Shown: positions 24,272 through 33,389 of the stretch, piece after piece
Layout of the letters: the number at the start of each line of letters is the position of its first letter
Position numbering within the stretch: position 1 is the stretch's first letter
NCBI RefSeq assembly: GCF_016863295.1
Contig: NZ_BOOP01000007.1
Span: 1-64,000, forward strand
Direction: 5' to 3'
Length of the DNA: 64,000 bases
Source: Planotetraspora phitsanulokensis
Lineage (GTDB): Bacteria; Actinomycetota; Actinomycetes; Streptosporangiales; Streptosporangiaceae
Translations under genes and position numbers: made by a program
The notes under the pieces: model-generated
Told to the model about the DNA's origin: nothing
The model's database searches: none
What the model saw: the letters and a program-made list of their open reading frames with translations, nothing else

Positions 24272-25588
24272 ATGAGCATGACCGAACGGCAGACAGTGGT
24301 GATCGTCGGAGGTGGTTTCGCGGGCTTCACCGCGGCCAGGACCCTCGCCCGGATCACCCGGGGGACGGCGGACATCATCCTGATCAACCCGACCGACTAC
24401 TTCCTCTACCTCCCGCTGCTGCCGGAGGTGGCCGCGGGGATCCTCGACCCGCGCAAGGTCGCGATCCCGCTGTCCGGCAACTGCCCCGGCGTACGGCACC
24501 TGCTCGCCGCCGTCGACTCCGTCGACATCCAGAACCGCCGGCTGACCTGCACGGACCCGGAGGGTAACTCCCGGGAACTCGGGTACGACCGGCTGGTCCT
24601 CGCGGTGGGCAGCGTCAACAAGCTGCTCCCCGTCCCGGGGGTGGCCGACCACGCCCACGGCTTCCGCAGCGTCGGCGAGGCGCTCTACCTGCGCGACCAC
24701 CTGATCCGGCAGATCGAGCTGGCCGACGCCGCCGACGATCCGGAGGAGCGCGCGGCGCGTTGCACGTTCGTCGTCGTCGGCGCGGGATACACCGGCACCG
24801 AGGTCGCCGCCCAGGGCCAGCTGCTGACCCGGGACGCGCGCAGGCGCCGGCCGGGCCTGCGCGACCAGCCGCTCCGCTGGATCCTCGCCGACCTCGCCCC
24901 GCGCATCCTGCCCGAGCTCGACGAGCACCTGTCCCGGACCGCCCACCGGACCCTGGTCAAGCGCGGGATGGAGATCCGCACCGGCACGAGCGTGTCCGAG
25001 GCGACCGCCGAGGGGGTCAAGCTCTCCGACGGGGAGTTCGTGCCGACCCGCTCGCTGATCTGGTGCGTGGGCGTGCGGCCCGATCCTTTCGTGGAGTCGC
25101 TGGGCCTGCCCACGGAGAAGGGCCGCCTGCTGACGGACGAGTACCTGAACGTGCCCGGCCATCCGGAGATCTTCGCCGTCGGGGACGCCGCGGCCGTCCC
25201 CGACCTCACCAGACCGGGCGAGTACACGACCATGACCGCCCAGCACGCCCAGCGCCAGGGCAAGCGCGTCGCGCACAACGTGTCCGCCTCCCTCGGCATG
25301 GGCACACGCCGGCCGTACCGGCACAGCGACCTGGGGTTCGTCGTCGACCTGGGCGGGGTCAAGGCGGCGGCCAACCCGCTGGGGGTGCCGCTGTCCGGCA
25401 TCGTGGCCAAGGCCGTCACCCGGGGCTACCACCTGCTCGCGCTTCCCGGCGGCAGGGCCCGCATCGCCGGCAACTGGCTGCTCGACGCCGTGCTGCCCCG
25501 CCAGACGGTCCAGCTCGACCTGGTGCGCGGTTCGGCCGTCCCGCTCGCAGGAACGACTCCCGAACGGCCCCAGGAGCCCACCGCCTGA
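24272..25588 (+). CDS. ndh: Type II NADH dehydrogenase (NDH-2)
   Basis: A 438-residue single-subunit quinone oxidoreductase of the membrane surface. It oxidises NADH without proton pumping. The FAD-binding GGGFAGFTAARTL is at about residue 13. The characteristic LINPTDYFLYLPLLPEVAAGILDP follows, the NAD-binding VVVGAGYTGTEVAAQ is near residue 165, and FAVGDAAAVPD is the second FAD motif. The C-terminal 70 residues include the hydrophobic amphipathic region that anchors such enzymes. An ATG pair occurs at 24272 and 24278. Both follow GGGAGA, and the second has the better spacing. It could also be a ferredoxin-type oxidoreductase, but the length and motifs favour NDH-2. Confidence 0.85.
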   Translation: MSMTERQTVVIVGGGFAGFTAARTLARITRGTADIILINPTDYFLYLPLLPEVAAGILDPRKVAIPLSGNCPGVRHLLAAVDSVDIQNRRLTCTDPEGNSRELGYDRLVLAVGSVNKLLPVPGVADHAHGFRSVGEALYLRDHLIRQIELADAADDPEERAARCTFVVVGAGYTGTEVAAQGQLLTRDARRRRPGLRDQPLRWILADLAPRILPELDEHLSRTAHRTLVKRGMEIRTGTSVSEATAEGVKLSDGEFVPTRSLIWCVGVRPDPFVESLGLPTEKGRLLTDEYLNVPGHPEIFAVGDAAAVPDLTRPGEYTTMTAQHAQRQGKRVAHNVSASLGMGTRRPYRHSDLGFVVDLGGVKAAANPLGVPLSGIVAKAVTRGYHLLALPGGRARIAGNWLLDAVLPRQTVQLDLVRGSAVPLAGTTPERPQEPTA

Positions 25589-25676
25589 CGCCTGTCCTCG
25601 CGTAAACGATCGACGGCGCGCCGACTCCGGTAGTGTGCGCGACGCGGACGTTCCCCCCAGGCGAGAGGCAGCGGAA

Positions 25677-27281
25677 GTGGACGAGGCGGGCGCGCCACTG
25701 GTGCCGGGGTACGAAGTGCTCGGTGTCCTCGGCCAGGGCGGGTTCGGCGTCGTCTACCGGGCCAGGCAGCTCGCCGTGGGCCGCGAGGTCGCCCTGAAGA
25801 TCGACAACCGCGTGCTGGTGTCGGAGCGCGACCAGCGGCGTTTCATGCGCGAGGTGACGGCGGCGGGCGCGCTGTCGGGGCACCCCCACGTGGCCGACAT
25901 CCACGACGCGGGCATGCTCCCCGACGGCCGGCCGTACATGGTCCTGGAGCTGTGTCCCGGCGGATCGCTGGCCGACCAGCTGAGGCGCAACGGGCCGCTG
26001 GGCGCCCACGAGGTCCGCGACATCGGCATCAAGATCGCCGACGCCCTGTCCGCCGCGCACGCGGCCGGAGTCCTGCACCGGGACGTCAAGCCGGCCAACA
26101 TCCTCATCAACTCCTACGGGATGGTGGCGCTGTCGGACTTCGGGCTGGCCACCAGGCCCGGGGCCGACCCCGCGCAGAGCGAGATGTCGGTGACCAGGGA
26201 GTCGCTCACCCCCGCGTACGCTCCTCCGGAGGCGTTCGACCTGACCGAGCCGACCGCGGCCGGGGACGTCTACGCCCTCGCCGCCACCCTCTACGCGCTG
26301 CTGCAGGGCAGGCCGCCCCGCTTCCCCGAGGGCGGCGTCGTCAACCTCGCGGTGATCATGGTGCTGCACCGGCGGCCCGTCCCCGAGATCCCCGGCGTGC
26401 CGGCCGCGTTCACCGCCGTGCTCCGGCACGGCATGGCCACCGATCCCGCGCAGCGCATCCAGACGGCCGCCGAGTTCCGCGACGCGCTGGCCGCCCTGGA
26501 CGTCGACGGCTCGTCGATGTCTTCCGGCGTCAGCCAGGCGTCGGCGTCGAGCCTGGCCACGCCGTCCTACGCCGTGACCGGACCGGACGCCGACCGGCCG
26601 TCGGCGGACCCGCAGCCGACGGGCCCGGATCTGCTCTCCGAGGCGAGCAGACCCCACACCGTTCCGTCCGGCCTGCTGTCGGGCGGCTCGCGCCAGTCGA
26701 CGATCTTCGCGGCCGTGGCCGCGGTGTTCGCGCTCCTGCTCGCCGCCGGGGTCGGCGTCCTGCTCTTGGACCGTCCCCCGCCGCCGCCCCAGGCGGGCGG
26801 GCAACCCGGTCCGCCACCGGGGCAGCCCGGAGGCCCGCCGCCGCCCAACTACGAAGTGCCCGTCACCTACGACGGCTGCCCGGCCTCCTCCGTGCCGGGA
26901 GTGATGGGAGCCGCGTGCGTCGTCAAGCCGGAGTGCTGGCACGGGCTCACCTCGACTGCCGGAGACGTGACCGCACGGGCCGCGTCCTGTGACGGGCCGC
27001 ACTCCTGGGAGACGTACGCCATCGCGCCGCTGCCTCTCGAGCTGAGCACGAGCGACCAGGAGACGGTGGCCAGGCATCCCGCCGTGGCGAGCCTGTGCAC
27101 CCTGGACACCCTGCTCAAATCACGGCACGGCGCCGCGGCGAAGCTGACACCCGACAGGTGGGAGGTCGACGTGCTGCCGCCGAGCGCCGCCCGGTTCGCG
27201 GCGGGTTCCCGGGTCTTCCGTTGCGTCGGTCACGTCACCGGCAAGGAGACGACGGGCAGCGCCTTCGCCGTGCAGAGCTGA
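25677..27281 (+). CDS. Transmembrane serine/threonine protein kinase
   Basis: A 534-residue one-pass receptor-like kinase. The kinase domain (about 10-275) has the glycine loop LGQGGFGVVYRA, invariant Lys41 in EVALK, catalytic HRDVKPANIL, SDFGLAT and the YAPPEA activation-loop end. The juxtamembrane region (275-340) is Ser/Pro-rich. The transmembrane helix is about 340-360 (IFAAVAAVFALLLAAGVGVLLL), followed by a Pro/Gly-rich linker. The roughly 140-residue extracellular part carries six cysteines and a WETYAIAPL segment. It lacks PASTA or NHL repeats, so it resembles actinobacterial kinases with a small cysteine-containing sensor domain. GTG 25677 follows GAGAGG at 8 bases. The gene is convergent with the wax ester synthase. 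Confidence 0.92.
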   Translation: MDEAGAPLVPGYEVLGVLGQGGFGVVYRARQLAVGREVALKIDNRVLVSERDQRRFMREVTAAGALSGHPHVADIHDAGMLPDGRPYMVLELCPGGSLADQLRRNGPLGAHEVRDIGIKIADALSAAHAAGVLHRDVKPANILINSYGMVALSDFGLATRPGADPAQSEMSVTRESLTPAYAPPEAFDLTEPTAAGDVYALAATLYALLQGRPPRFPEGGVVNLAVIMVLHRRPVPEIPGVPAAFTAVLRHGMATDPAQRIQTAAEFRDALAALDVDGSSMSSGVSQASASSLATPSYAVTGPDADRPSADPQPTGPDLLSEASRPHTVPSGLLSGGSRQSTIFAAVAAVFALLLAAGVGVLLLDRPPPPPQAGGQPGPPPGQPGGPPPPNYEVPVTYDGCPASSVPGVMGAACVVKPECWHGLTSTAGDVTARAASCDGPHSWETYAIAPLPLELSTSDQETVARHPAVASLCTLDTLLKSRHGAAAKLTPDRWEVDVLPPSAARFAAGSRVFRCVGHVTGKETTGSAFAVQS

Positions 27282-27342
27282 CCGCGGCCTCGGAGCCCTT
27301 CAGTCGCGGCGCGAGACTCGCACGCGTGCTGCGGGCGTACGG

Positions 27343-28809
27343 CTATCGCTGCCTCCCGGCCAGTTCGGTGAACTCGGCCAGGGCGTCTCTCAGGTAGTCG
27401 ATGAGGTCCCAGACGTCGGGGACCATCTCCCTGTCCACGACGATGCCGAAGTCGATCCGCCCGTCGTAGGAGAACACGGTGATGTTGATCCCGCCGCTCA
27501 CATCGGTGATCACCGACATCGGGTACTGCGCCAGCACCCGCCCGCCGCAGATGTAGAGCGGCGACTGGGGGCCCGGCACATTCGAGATGAGCAGGTTGAC
27601 CGCGGGAGCCGTACGGGAGGCTAGCCGGAACGCCGAACGGTTGGCGAGGGCGCTCAGCGCGGCCGGCATGGCCTGGCTGAACTCCAGCAGCCAGGTGGCG
27701 GGCGCCGCCGCGAACCGGTCCTTGACGAGCTTCATGGACTGGTTGACCGACTTCAGGCGCTCCTCGGGGTCGGCCACGTCGGTCGGGATGGTCGTCATCG
27801 CCAGCATGACCTCGTTGGCCAGGGAGTCGTCGGACCGTTGTCCCCGGGTCGAGATGGGGATGCCCGCGACCAGCGGCAGGCGGGGCAGTTCGTCGCGCTT
27901 GTCCAGCCACCTCCGCAGGGCCGTCGCGCACAACGCCAGCACGACGTCGTTGACGGTGACCCCGAAGGCGTTCTTGACGTGCTTGACCTCGTCCAGCGGG
28001 AGCGCCCCGAACGCGAACCTGCGGTGTTCCGAAACCCGTCCGGAGAACGGCGTGCGCGGCACCGACATCCGCGGCAGGCCCGGCAGACTGGCGCCGCTGC
28101 CACGGATCAGGCGCGACAACAACCCGGCCCCGGGGATCTGAGAGATGATCGGGACCTCGTCGAGCCTCGACACCGCCTCGCTGAAGAACCGCATCAGGGC
28201 CAGCGGGTTGTCCAGGATCCGCGCGACCCCCCTGATGATCATCTCGAGGGGTTCGGGGGCGCGTTGCGCCGACTCCCAGAGCGGCACGTCGGGTGAGCCG
28301 TCCGGCGGCGCGACCTCGCGCGGCTCCGGCGTGAAGTCCATGAGGGCGGCCAGCACCTCGGCGCCGGTGACACCGTCGACGGCCGAGTGGTGCACCTTGG
28401 TGTAGACGGCCACCCGTCCGTCCGCGAGCCCGTGGATCAGATAGAGCTCCCAGAGCGGGCGCCGCCGGTCGAGCCGCCTGCTGTGCAACCGGGCCGCCTG
28501 AGCGGCGAGCTGGTGGTCGCTGCCCGGCGGCGCCAGTGCGAGCTCGCGGACGTGGTAGTCGAAGTCGACCTCCTCGTCCTCGGCCCAGTAGGGGTGATCG
28601 AGCCCCAGCGGCACCTCGACCAGGCGGCGGCGCAGCGGCGGCGCGAGGTGGAGCCGGTCGCGGAGCAGGCCGACCAGATCGTCCCGGGTGATGACGCCCC
28701 CGGGCGCGGTGGACGGGTCGAGGATGGTGAGCCCCGCGATGTGCGCGAGGTTCGTGGCCGTCTCGAAGTTGAGGAACTGCGCGTCGAGGGCGCTGAGTTG
28801 CCGTCCCAT
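27343..28809 (-). CDS. Wax ester synthase/diacylglycerol acyltransferase (WS/DGAT)
   Basis: A 488-residue bifunctional acyltransferase that condenses acyl-CoA with diacylglycerol or long-chain alcohols for triacylglycerol/wax storage. The active-site motif HHxxxDG is present as VHHSAVDG (His140, His141, Asp145, Gly146). Other family marks are the opening LSALDAQFLNFETA, PLWELYLIHGL before the active site, the VTVNDVVLALCATALRRWL helix, and the ending LISNVPGPQSPLYICGG. Actinomycetes usually carry several copies, so this may be one of a set. A 22-bp hairpin lies upstream between it and the PHP phosphoesterase. It is convergent with the Ser/Thr kinase. Confidence 0.95.
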   Translation of the reverse strand: MGRQLSALDAQFLNFETATNLAHIAGLTILDPSTAPGGVITRDDLVGLLRDRLHLAPPLRRRLVEVPLGLDHPYWAEDEEVDFDYHVRELALAPPGSDHQLAAQAARLHSRRLDRRRPLWELYLIHGLADGRVAVYTKVHHSAVDGVTGAEVLAALMDFTPEPREVAPPDGSPDVPLWESAQRAPEPLEMIIRGVARILDNPLALMRFFSEAVSRLDEVPIISQIPGAGLLSRLIRGSGASLPGLPRMSVPRTPFSGRVSEHRRFAFGALPLDEVKHVKNAFGVTVNDVVLALCATALRRWLDKRDELPRLPLVAGIPISTRGQRSDDSLANEVMLAMTTIPTDVADPEERLKSVNQSMKLVKDRFAAAPATWLLEFSQAMPAALSALANRSAFRLASRTAPAVNLLISNVPGPQSPLYICGGRVLAQYPMSVITDVSGGINITVFSYDGRIDFGIVVDREMVPDVWDLIDYLRDALAEFTELAGRQR

Positions 28810-28852
28810 GCCCTACTCCCTGCCCCGAAAATCCGGACTTGGACCAGCCGCC

Positions 28853-28900
28853 GCACCGGGGCCGTCTCCAGATTTCACAATCTGGAGACGGTCCCGGTGC
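28853..28900 (-). terminator. 22-bp hairpin terminator
   Basis: Arms 28853-28874 and 28879-28900 pair over 22 positions with one wobble pair and a 4-base loop. On the minus strand it follows the PHP phosphoesterase stop at 28918 and precedes the WS/DGAT start, so it most likely terminates the phosphoesterase transcript. Confidence 0.75.
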
Positions 28901-28917
28901 GGGCGGGGTCCGCCGGC

Positions 28918-31362
28918 CTAGAGGCGCAGCAGGAAGATCTGCTGGGTGCCGTCCCGCTGGGTGCGGGTGGCCCCCCGGTCGCTGGTGAAGACCACGAATC
29001 CGTCGGCGGCGGACGGGAAGGCGCCGTTGGCGAGGGTGCTGAGCTGCGCCGGCGCGGTCCAGCCCGTGGCCCGGTCGAGCCGGGAGGTGAAGACCTTCCA
29101 CCGCCAGTCGGCGGAGCGGGTGTCGTACCAGACCGCGCGGACCGAGCCGTCCGAGTCCCGGCTCAGGCTGGGACGCTGGCTCATCGCGGCGGGGTTCAGC
29201 CCGACCGGCTCCGACGCGGACCAGGTCCTGCCGCCGTCGAAGGACCGGCTGGCGCGCAGCGACAGGTTCGCCCCCGAGCTCTGCAGCCGCTTGGTCTCCC
29301 ACATGATCACGACTGTGCCGTCGCGGTCCACCGCGATGCCCGGGTGCCGGTCGGCTGCGTCCGTGGCGGCGCTCACCTGCACGGGCGCGGACCAGCTCTT
29401 CTCCCTGGCGGGCCGGACGCTCGCCACGATCTGCCAGTTGTCCGGGTCGGTGCCGCCACCGGCCGGCTGGCCGGCGGGCGGGGTGTGGCCCGTCCAGAGC
29501 GGGTCGGGGTCGAACCGGTTGTCCTGCCAGGTCACCACGAGCCCGCCGTCCTTCGCGGCGGCGATCGCGGGGAACAGGGAGGCGGGGTGGCGGGGCGACC
29601 TCGCGTCCGTGGCGGTTCCCGCCGAGACGGCCTTGCCGGGCGCCGACAGGTTGACCGGCGCCTGGTCGACGCCGATCACCTGCGCGTAGACGTCGAACGC
29701 GCCTCCGTCGTTGTCGGCCCACGCGACGACGGCGTGCCGTCCGTCCAGGACCGCCACCGCCGGGTGGATGGCCCGGCCCTGGGTGTCCGTGAGGCGTACG
29801 GCCGGCTCGAAGGAGTGCCCGCCGTTGCGGCTGTGGCGCAGGAAGATCTGCGACCGGTGCGGGCGCTCCTGGCCGCGCGAGTCCTGCCACACGACCCAGA
29901 CGTCGTCGCCGGACGCCGCGATCTTCGGCGAGGAGGCGGTGGGCGAGCCCGCCGACAGTTCGATCGTGTGCTGGGCGTTGCCGTGCGGCTCCACCCGGCG
30001 GTAGACGACGGAGGTCCTGTGGTCGCGGTGGACCTGGGCGACGACGTGCGCGACCGATCCCTGCCCCGCGACGTCGGCGAAGCCCGCGAACCGGCCCGTG
30101 TCGCCGAGCGCCAGGGCCGCGTGGTCGTCGCGGGTCTCCGCGGGCGGAAGAGCGATCTCGGGGGCCGGCACGGCGGGCGCGTTCAGCGAGACGAACACCG
30201 GCGAGGTGGCCGCGCGCAGCTGGTCGGGGAGCGTCGGGTCGGCGTCGACCCCTGACGGGTCTCCCGGCGCGCGGACCTCGGCCCGGAACCAGTTGTGGGC
30301 GCCGTCGAGCGTGAAGGGCACGAGGTACGTCTGGTCGGCCGAGGCCGGGGTGAACGTCGCCAGCGGACCGGCGGCGCGCCCGGGGGACGCGTAGACGTGG
30401 ACCTTGGTGCCCACGCCGCCGCGGATGCGGACCCGCAGGCGGGCCTTCTTCGGGAGACGTCGGTCGCGGACGATCACCTCGTCGCCGCCGACGGCCTCGA
30501 ACACGCCGTCACCGTCGACGTCGGCCTCGATCGTGACGAACGCCCCCTGAGGCGTGGCGGAGACCACCGTGCGGCCGGCGCGGAGCGCGTCCAGGATCCC
30601 CCGCACGGAACGCTCGGCGGCGAACACCCAGGTCGTGGGCTGGCCGGGGCTCGCCTTCCCCCACACCTCGCGGAAGTGGCAGTCGCTCGCGGCGACGGCG
30701 CCGAAGCGGAACCCCTTGTTCCAGCGGTTCTCGGCGTAGTCGATCTCCGCGTCGGGGTCGGAGGCGACGTTCCACACCTCGACCGTGTTCACGCCCTGGG
30801 CACTGGCGTTCTCGTTGGGCCCGGCCTCGCGCGTGTACTCGCCGTCGTCGGGGTGGGCCGTCCCCCAGGACGCGTCCTGGGCGTGCGCGTCCCAGATCGA
30901 CTGCTGGACGTGGCGGAACGCCGGGGAGCCGGGCGGGTTCGCCCCGTCCACGATCGTGTCGACCGCTCCGAGGACGGTGGCGTGCGGGGAGCCGTTCGCC
31001 TCCTCACCGGGGAGGAGGATCAGCTTCGACGAGCGCCACTGGGGGTCCCAGTGCTGGTCGTAGGTGCGGTGGTCGGTCAGCGGCAGGAAGTCGAGCCCCA
31101 TCCGCTCGGCCTCGGCGATCTGGTCGCTGACGGGGAGGTTCCCCGGCAGCGCCTGCTTGGAGGTCTGGCGGGGGAGGCTGCCGTCCGACGAGTGGTCATC
31201 GTGCGCGTGGGTCTCCCCGGCCAGCCACTCGCCCCGCGGCGCCGCCTTCTTCGCGTGGTCCGTGGTCTGCTGGGCGGAGGCGGCCGCCTGCTCCACGGGC
31301 AGCCCGGCGGCGGCGACCGCCGTCCCGCCGGCCACGATGAACTGCCTTCTGTTCAGCTCCAT
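28918..31362 (-). CDS. Tat-exported PHP-domain phosphoesterase (CehA/McbA-like) with a C-terminal propeller-like region
   Basis: An 814-residue exported hydrolase. The N-terminus has a twin-arginine signal, NRRQFIVAGGTAVAAAG, with RR at residues 5-6. The PHP metal-binding segment GETHAHDDHSSDGSL starts near residue 50. Further ligands lie in FLPLTDHRTYD, the EANG loop, and SDCHF. After residue 400 the protein changes to repeated sialidase/BNR-like blades, such as DARSPRHPASLFPAIAAAKDG followed by VVTWQDNR, and VVIMWETKRL. CehA/McbA-like proteins hydrolyse phosphate or carbamate esters at the cell surface. This one adds a substrate-binding or adhesion propeller. It is separated from the upstream DUF3592 gene by 166 bases, so probably has its own promoter. 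Confidence 0.82.
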   Translation of the reverse strand: MELNRRQFIVAGGTAVAAAGLPVEQAAASAQQTTDHAKKAAPRGEWLAGETHAHDDHSSDGSLPRQTSKQALPGNLPVSDQIAEAERMGLDFLPLTDHRTYDQHWDPQWRSSKLILLPGEEANGSPHATVLGAVDTIVDGANPPGSPAFRHVQQSIWDAHAQDASWGTAHPDDGEYTREAGPNENASAQGVNTVEVWNVASDPDAEIDYAENRWNKGFRFGAVAASDCHFREVWGKASPGQPTTWVFAAERSVRGILDALRAGRTVVSATPQGAFVTIEADVDGDGVFEAVGGDEVIVRDRRLPKKARLRVRIRGGVGTKVHVYASPGRAAGPLATFTPASADQTYLVPFTLDGAHNWFRAEVRAPGDPSGVDADPTLPDQLRAATSPVFVSLNAPAVPAPEIALPPAETRDDHAALALGDTGRFAGFADVAGQGSVAHVVAQVHRDHRTSVVYRRVEPHGNAQHTIELSAGSPTASSPKIAASGDDVWVVWQDSRGQERPHRSQIFLRHSRNGGHSFEPAVRLTDTQGRAIHPAVAVLDGRHAVVAWADNDGGAFDVYAQVIGVDQAPVNLSAPGKAVSAGTATDARSPRHPASLFPAIAAAKDGGLVVTWQDNRFDPDPLWTGHTPPAGQPAGGGTDPDNWQIVASVRPAREKSWSAPVQVSAATDAADRHPGIAVDRDGTVVIMWETKRLQSSGANLSLRASRSFDGGRTWSASEPVGLNPAAMSQRPSLSRDSDGSVRAVWYDTRSADWRWKVFTSRLDRATGWTAPAQLSTLANGAFPSAADGFVVFTSDRGATRTQRDGTQQIFLLRL

Positions 31363-31528
31363 TGACGTCCCCCTCAGGTGCCCGCGTCGAGGTGATCTCG
31401 GCGGTCAAGCGCGGAGAACGTTAGCCATCGCACTGTGGCGAGAGCTGAATCAGACCGGAAGACCATATGTCCGTTTTCTTAATCCCTCGGACACTTCGTA
31501 CGTCTCACGGCATCGGTCGGAGCCGGGG

Positions 31529-31954
31529 CTACGGTGAAACGGCGTGGACATAGAGGGAGACGGCGCAGAAGACGAGGCCGACCACGGCGAAGACCGCCCC
31601 GCCGACGACGCCCCTGCCCGACGGAGTGTCGATCCGGATGCGCGTCGGCCTCTCCGGGTCGTAAAGGATGGGGACGCGCTCCCCCGGCATGGCGGCGGGG
31701 CGTCCGGCGCCGATGTTCGCCTCCGTCTCCACCTGCTGGCCGTAGACGGTCGTGAACCGCACGGTCGGGTAGTAGACGCGGGACCGGTGCCCCTGCCGCC
31801 CCGTCCGCCGGGTCCGCAGTCTCACGACCTCCCCGTCCGCCCGCTCGGCGTGGCGCAGGAATCGGTACGAGCCGATCCCCATGACGCCTCCGGCCACGAT
31901 CAGACCGGCGCCGACGATTCCGAATATGAGCGAGAAAAAGAGGTTCTGGACCAC
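31529..31954 (-). CDS. DUF3592 membrane protein
   Basis: A protein of about 141 residues with two hydrophobic segments flanking an extracytoplasmic beta-rich loop. The start is VQNLFFSLIFGIVGAGLIVAGGVMG, the loop contains VYYPTVRFTTVYGQQVE, VPILYDPERPTRIRID matches the DUF3592 family, and the second helix is VVGGAVFAVVGLVFCAVSL. No function is known for the family. I prefer GTG 31954. The reading frame extends to 32014, but the extra 20 residues are not conserved-looking. A clear ribosome site is lacking, so a leaderless transcript is possible. A PH-domain gene lies just upstream on the same strand. Confidence 0.75.
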   Translation of the reverse strand: MVQNLFFSLIFGIVGAGLIVAGGVMGIGSYRFLRHAERADGEVVRLRTRRTGRQGHRSRVYYPTVRFTTVYGQQVETEANIGAGRPAAMPGERVPILYDPERPTRIRIDTPSGRGVVGGAVFAVVGLVFCAVSLYVHAVSP

Positions 31955-32033
31955 GCCAGCACCGTAGGGGGAAGAGCTTGCCCCCGCCTTGCGATCGAGT
32001 TGCCGTACAGTCACACCCTCGCGGGCCGGCCTG

Positions 32034-32447
32034 TCACGGGCGCAGGCGCATCAGCGTCTCGGCCACGTCGAACACCGACTCGCCCAGATCGAAGCGGCTG
32101 AACAGGTGGATCTGCTCCCCCGCGTCGATCTCGAGCAACTCGGTGGTCAGGCCGTAGCGGCGGCGGCTGTCCACCCGGATCCGGTCGACGTCGTTCCAGG
32201 AGATCCGCTCCTTGCCGGCGAGCCCGGCGACGACCAGCCCGTCGTCCCCCACGGCCAGCCGTACGGGCGCGAAGAGGTCACGGACCGCCAGCACGGCGAA
32301 CCCGACGGCGGCGATTCCGGCCAGCAGGAGTTGCCGGCGGTCACCGATGAGCGCCAGCCCCACGCATACGGCGACACCGGCGGCCTTCAGAGCAGTGACC
32401 TGCCAGGGCACCCGCCATTCGTGCCGCGGCCCCTCAACATCAGCCAC
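32034..32447 (-). CDS. PH-like-domain membrane protein
   Basis: About 137 residues. An N-terminal cytosolic stretch is followed by two closely spaced hydrophobic helices (WQVTALKAAGVAVCVGLALIG and QLLLAGIAAVGFAVLAVRDL), then a beta-strand-rich bacterial PH-like domain with RLAVGDDGLVVAGLAGKERISW and DVDRIRVDSRRRYG. Such small proteins are widespread in actinobacteria and of unknown role. A GTG at 32447 gives the most sensible start, although GAGGGG is distant at about 14 bases. It may be co-transcribed with the DUF3592 gene. A metallophosphoesterase lies 77 bases upstream on the same strand. Confidence 0.65.
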   Translation of the reverse strand: MADVEGPRHEWRVPWQVTALKAAGVAVCVGLALIGDRRQLLLAGIAAVGFAVLAVRDLFAPVRLAVGDDGLVVAGLAGKERISWNDVDRIRVDSRRRYGLTTELLEIDAGEQIHLFSRFDLGESVFDVAETLMRLRP

Positions 32448-32524
32448 CGTGAGAGCGTAACCCCTCAGCGACCCGTGCGCAGATCTTGCCTCGCGCCATG
32501 GCGTCCCTTCCGGCCTGGTAAGGG

Positions 32525-33016
32525 CTATGTCACCGGGAGGATCCGGGCCTCGACGACACGGCCGTCCTCGATGTCGAGCACGCCAACGGTCCCCTGCGGC
32601 TGCCTGCGGCGATCGGTCGGCGACCCCGGGTTGAAGATCCGGACGCCGTCGCCCGTGAGGTCCATCGGGATGTGGGAGTGCCCGAAGACGACGAGGTCGG
32701 CACCGGGAAACCGGCGGCGCATCCGGGCCGTCCTCCCGGCGGCCGGCCCGCTGTCGTGGATCATCCCCACCCGCAGGCCGTCGAGCTCGAACTCCAGCGT
32801 CTCCGGCGCGCCCCAGGCGGCCACGTCCCGCCCGTCGTTGTTGCCGAGCACCGCCCGGACGGGCGCGTAGGCGGCGAGCTCGACCAGCACGTCCGCCGTG
32901 CAGACGTCTCCGGCGTGCAGGATCAGGTCGGCGCGGCGAAGGTGCTCCGCCACCGCGGACGGGCACGACTTCCAACGTCGCGGCGCATGGGTGTCCGACA
33001 GGACCACGACCCTCAT
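32525..33016 (-). CDS. YfcE/MJ0936-type metallophosphoesterase
   Basis: A 163-residue calcineurin-fold phosphodiesterase. The metal-binding motifs are in order: LSDTHAP, LHAGDV, LGNNDG, MIHDSG and VFGHSHIP. Members act on phosphodiesters in vitro, and the cellular substrate is unknown. ATG 33016 has GGAGG 8 bases upstream, a convincing start. It is the upstream member of a minus-strand group that continues into the PH-like and DUF3592 genes, and it diverges from a 45-residue small gene. The intergenic 167 bases contain a perfect 15-base palindrome. Confidence 0.92.
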   Translation of the reverse strand: MRVVVLSDTHAPRRWKSCPSAVAEHLRRADLILHAGDVCTADVLVELAAYAPVRAVLGNNDGRDVAAWGAPETLEFELDGLRVGMIHDSGPAAGRTARMRRRFPGADLVVFGHSHIPMDLTGDGVRIFNPGSPTDRRRQPQGTVGVLDIEDGRVVEARILPVT

Positions 33017-33119
33017 CGTTCCATCCTCCCCGAACCGGCCCCAGGCGCCGGAAGTCGGCGCGAGATCACGGGATAACACCGAATATTCAGGGGAATAGGA
33101 ACCCACGTCCCCGCCGTGA

Positions 33120-33134
33120 CACGTCGCCGACGTG
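33120..33134. promoter_or_regulatory. Perfect palindrome CACGTCG-C-CGACGTG, possible operator
   Basis: A 15-base palindrome with 7-base arms, 50 bases before the 45-residue coiled-coil gene and 104 bases before the metallophosphoesterase start on the other strand. It has the size and symmetry of a dimeric repressor site. The cognate protein is unknown. Confidence 0.5.
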
Positions 33135-33183
33135 AGGCGCGCACCACACGCCGGCCCCCACCCGGCGCCGCTCGGGAGGAACG

Positions 33184-33321
33184 ATGACGAGGCAGATCGC
33201 CGACGGCTTCCAGAACCCCCGGCTCATCGAGTTGGAAGCCCGCGTCCGCGGGCTGGAGACACAGGTCGCCCACCTCACCGAGCTGGTCAAGGCCCTCTCC
33301 GGCGAGCGCGACCCCACCTGA
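33184..33321 (+). CDS. 45-residue coiled-coil small protein
   Basis: An uncharacterised small protein. ATG 33184 is preceded by a near-perfect GGGAGGA Shine-Dalgarno with 4-5 bases spacing. Residues 12-40 form a strong amphipathic heptad pattern, LIELEARVRGLETQVAHLTE, ending in a short charged tail. The reading frame shows the usual actinomycete third-position GC bias. It has no signal peptide or metal motif. The likely role is a small oligomeric adaptor or partner protein. It follows a palindromic operator-like site and precedes a set of 18-bp tandem repeats. Confidence 0.65.
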   Translation: MTRQIADGFQNPRLIELEARVRGLETQVAHLTELVKALSGERDPT

Positions 33322-33389
33322 CCGGCCAGCCGTCCGACCCTGCCGGGCTGCCCTCCCCCGATCCCCCGGCCACCGGGCCCGCGCGGGGT

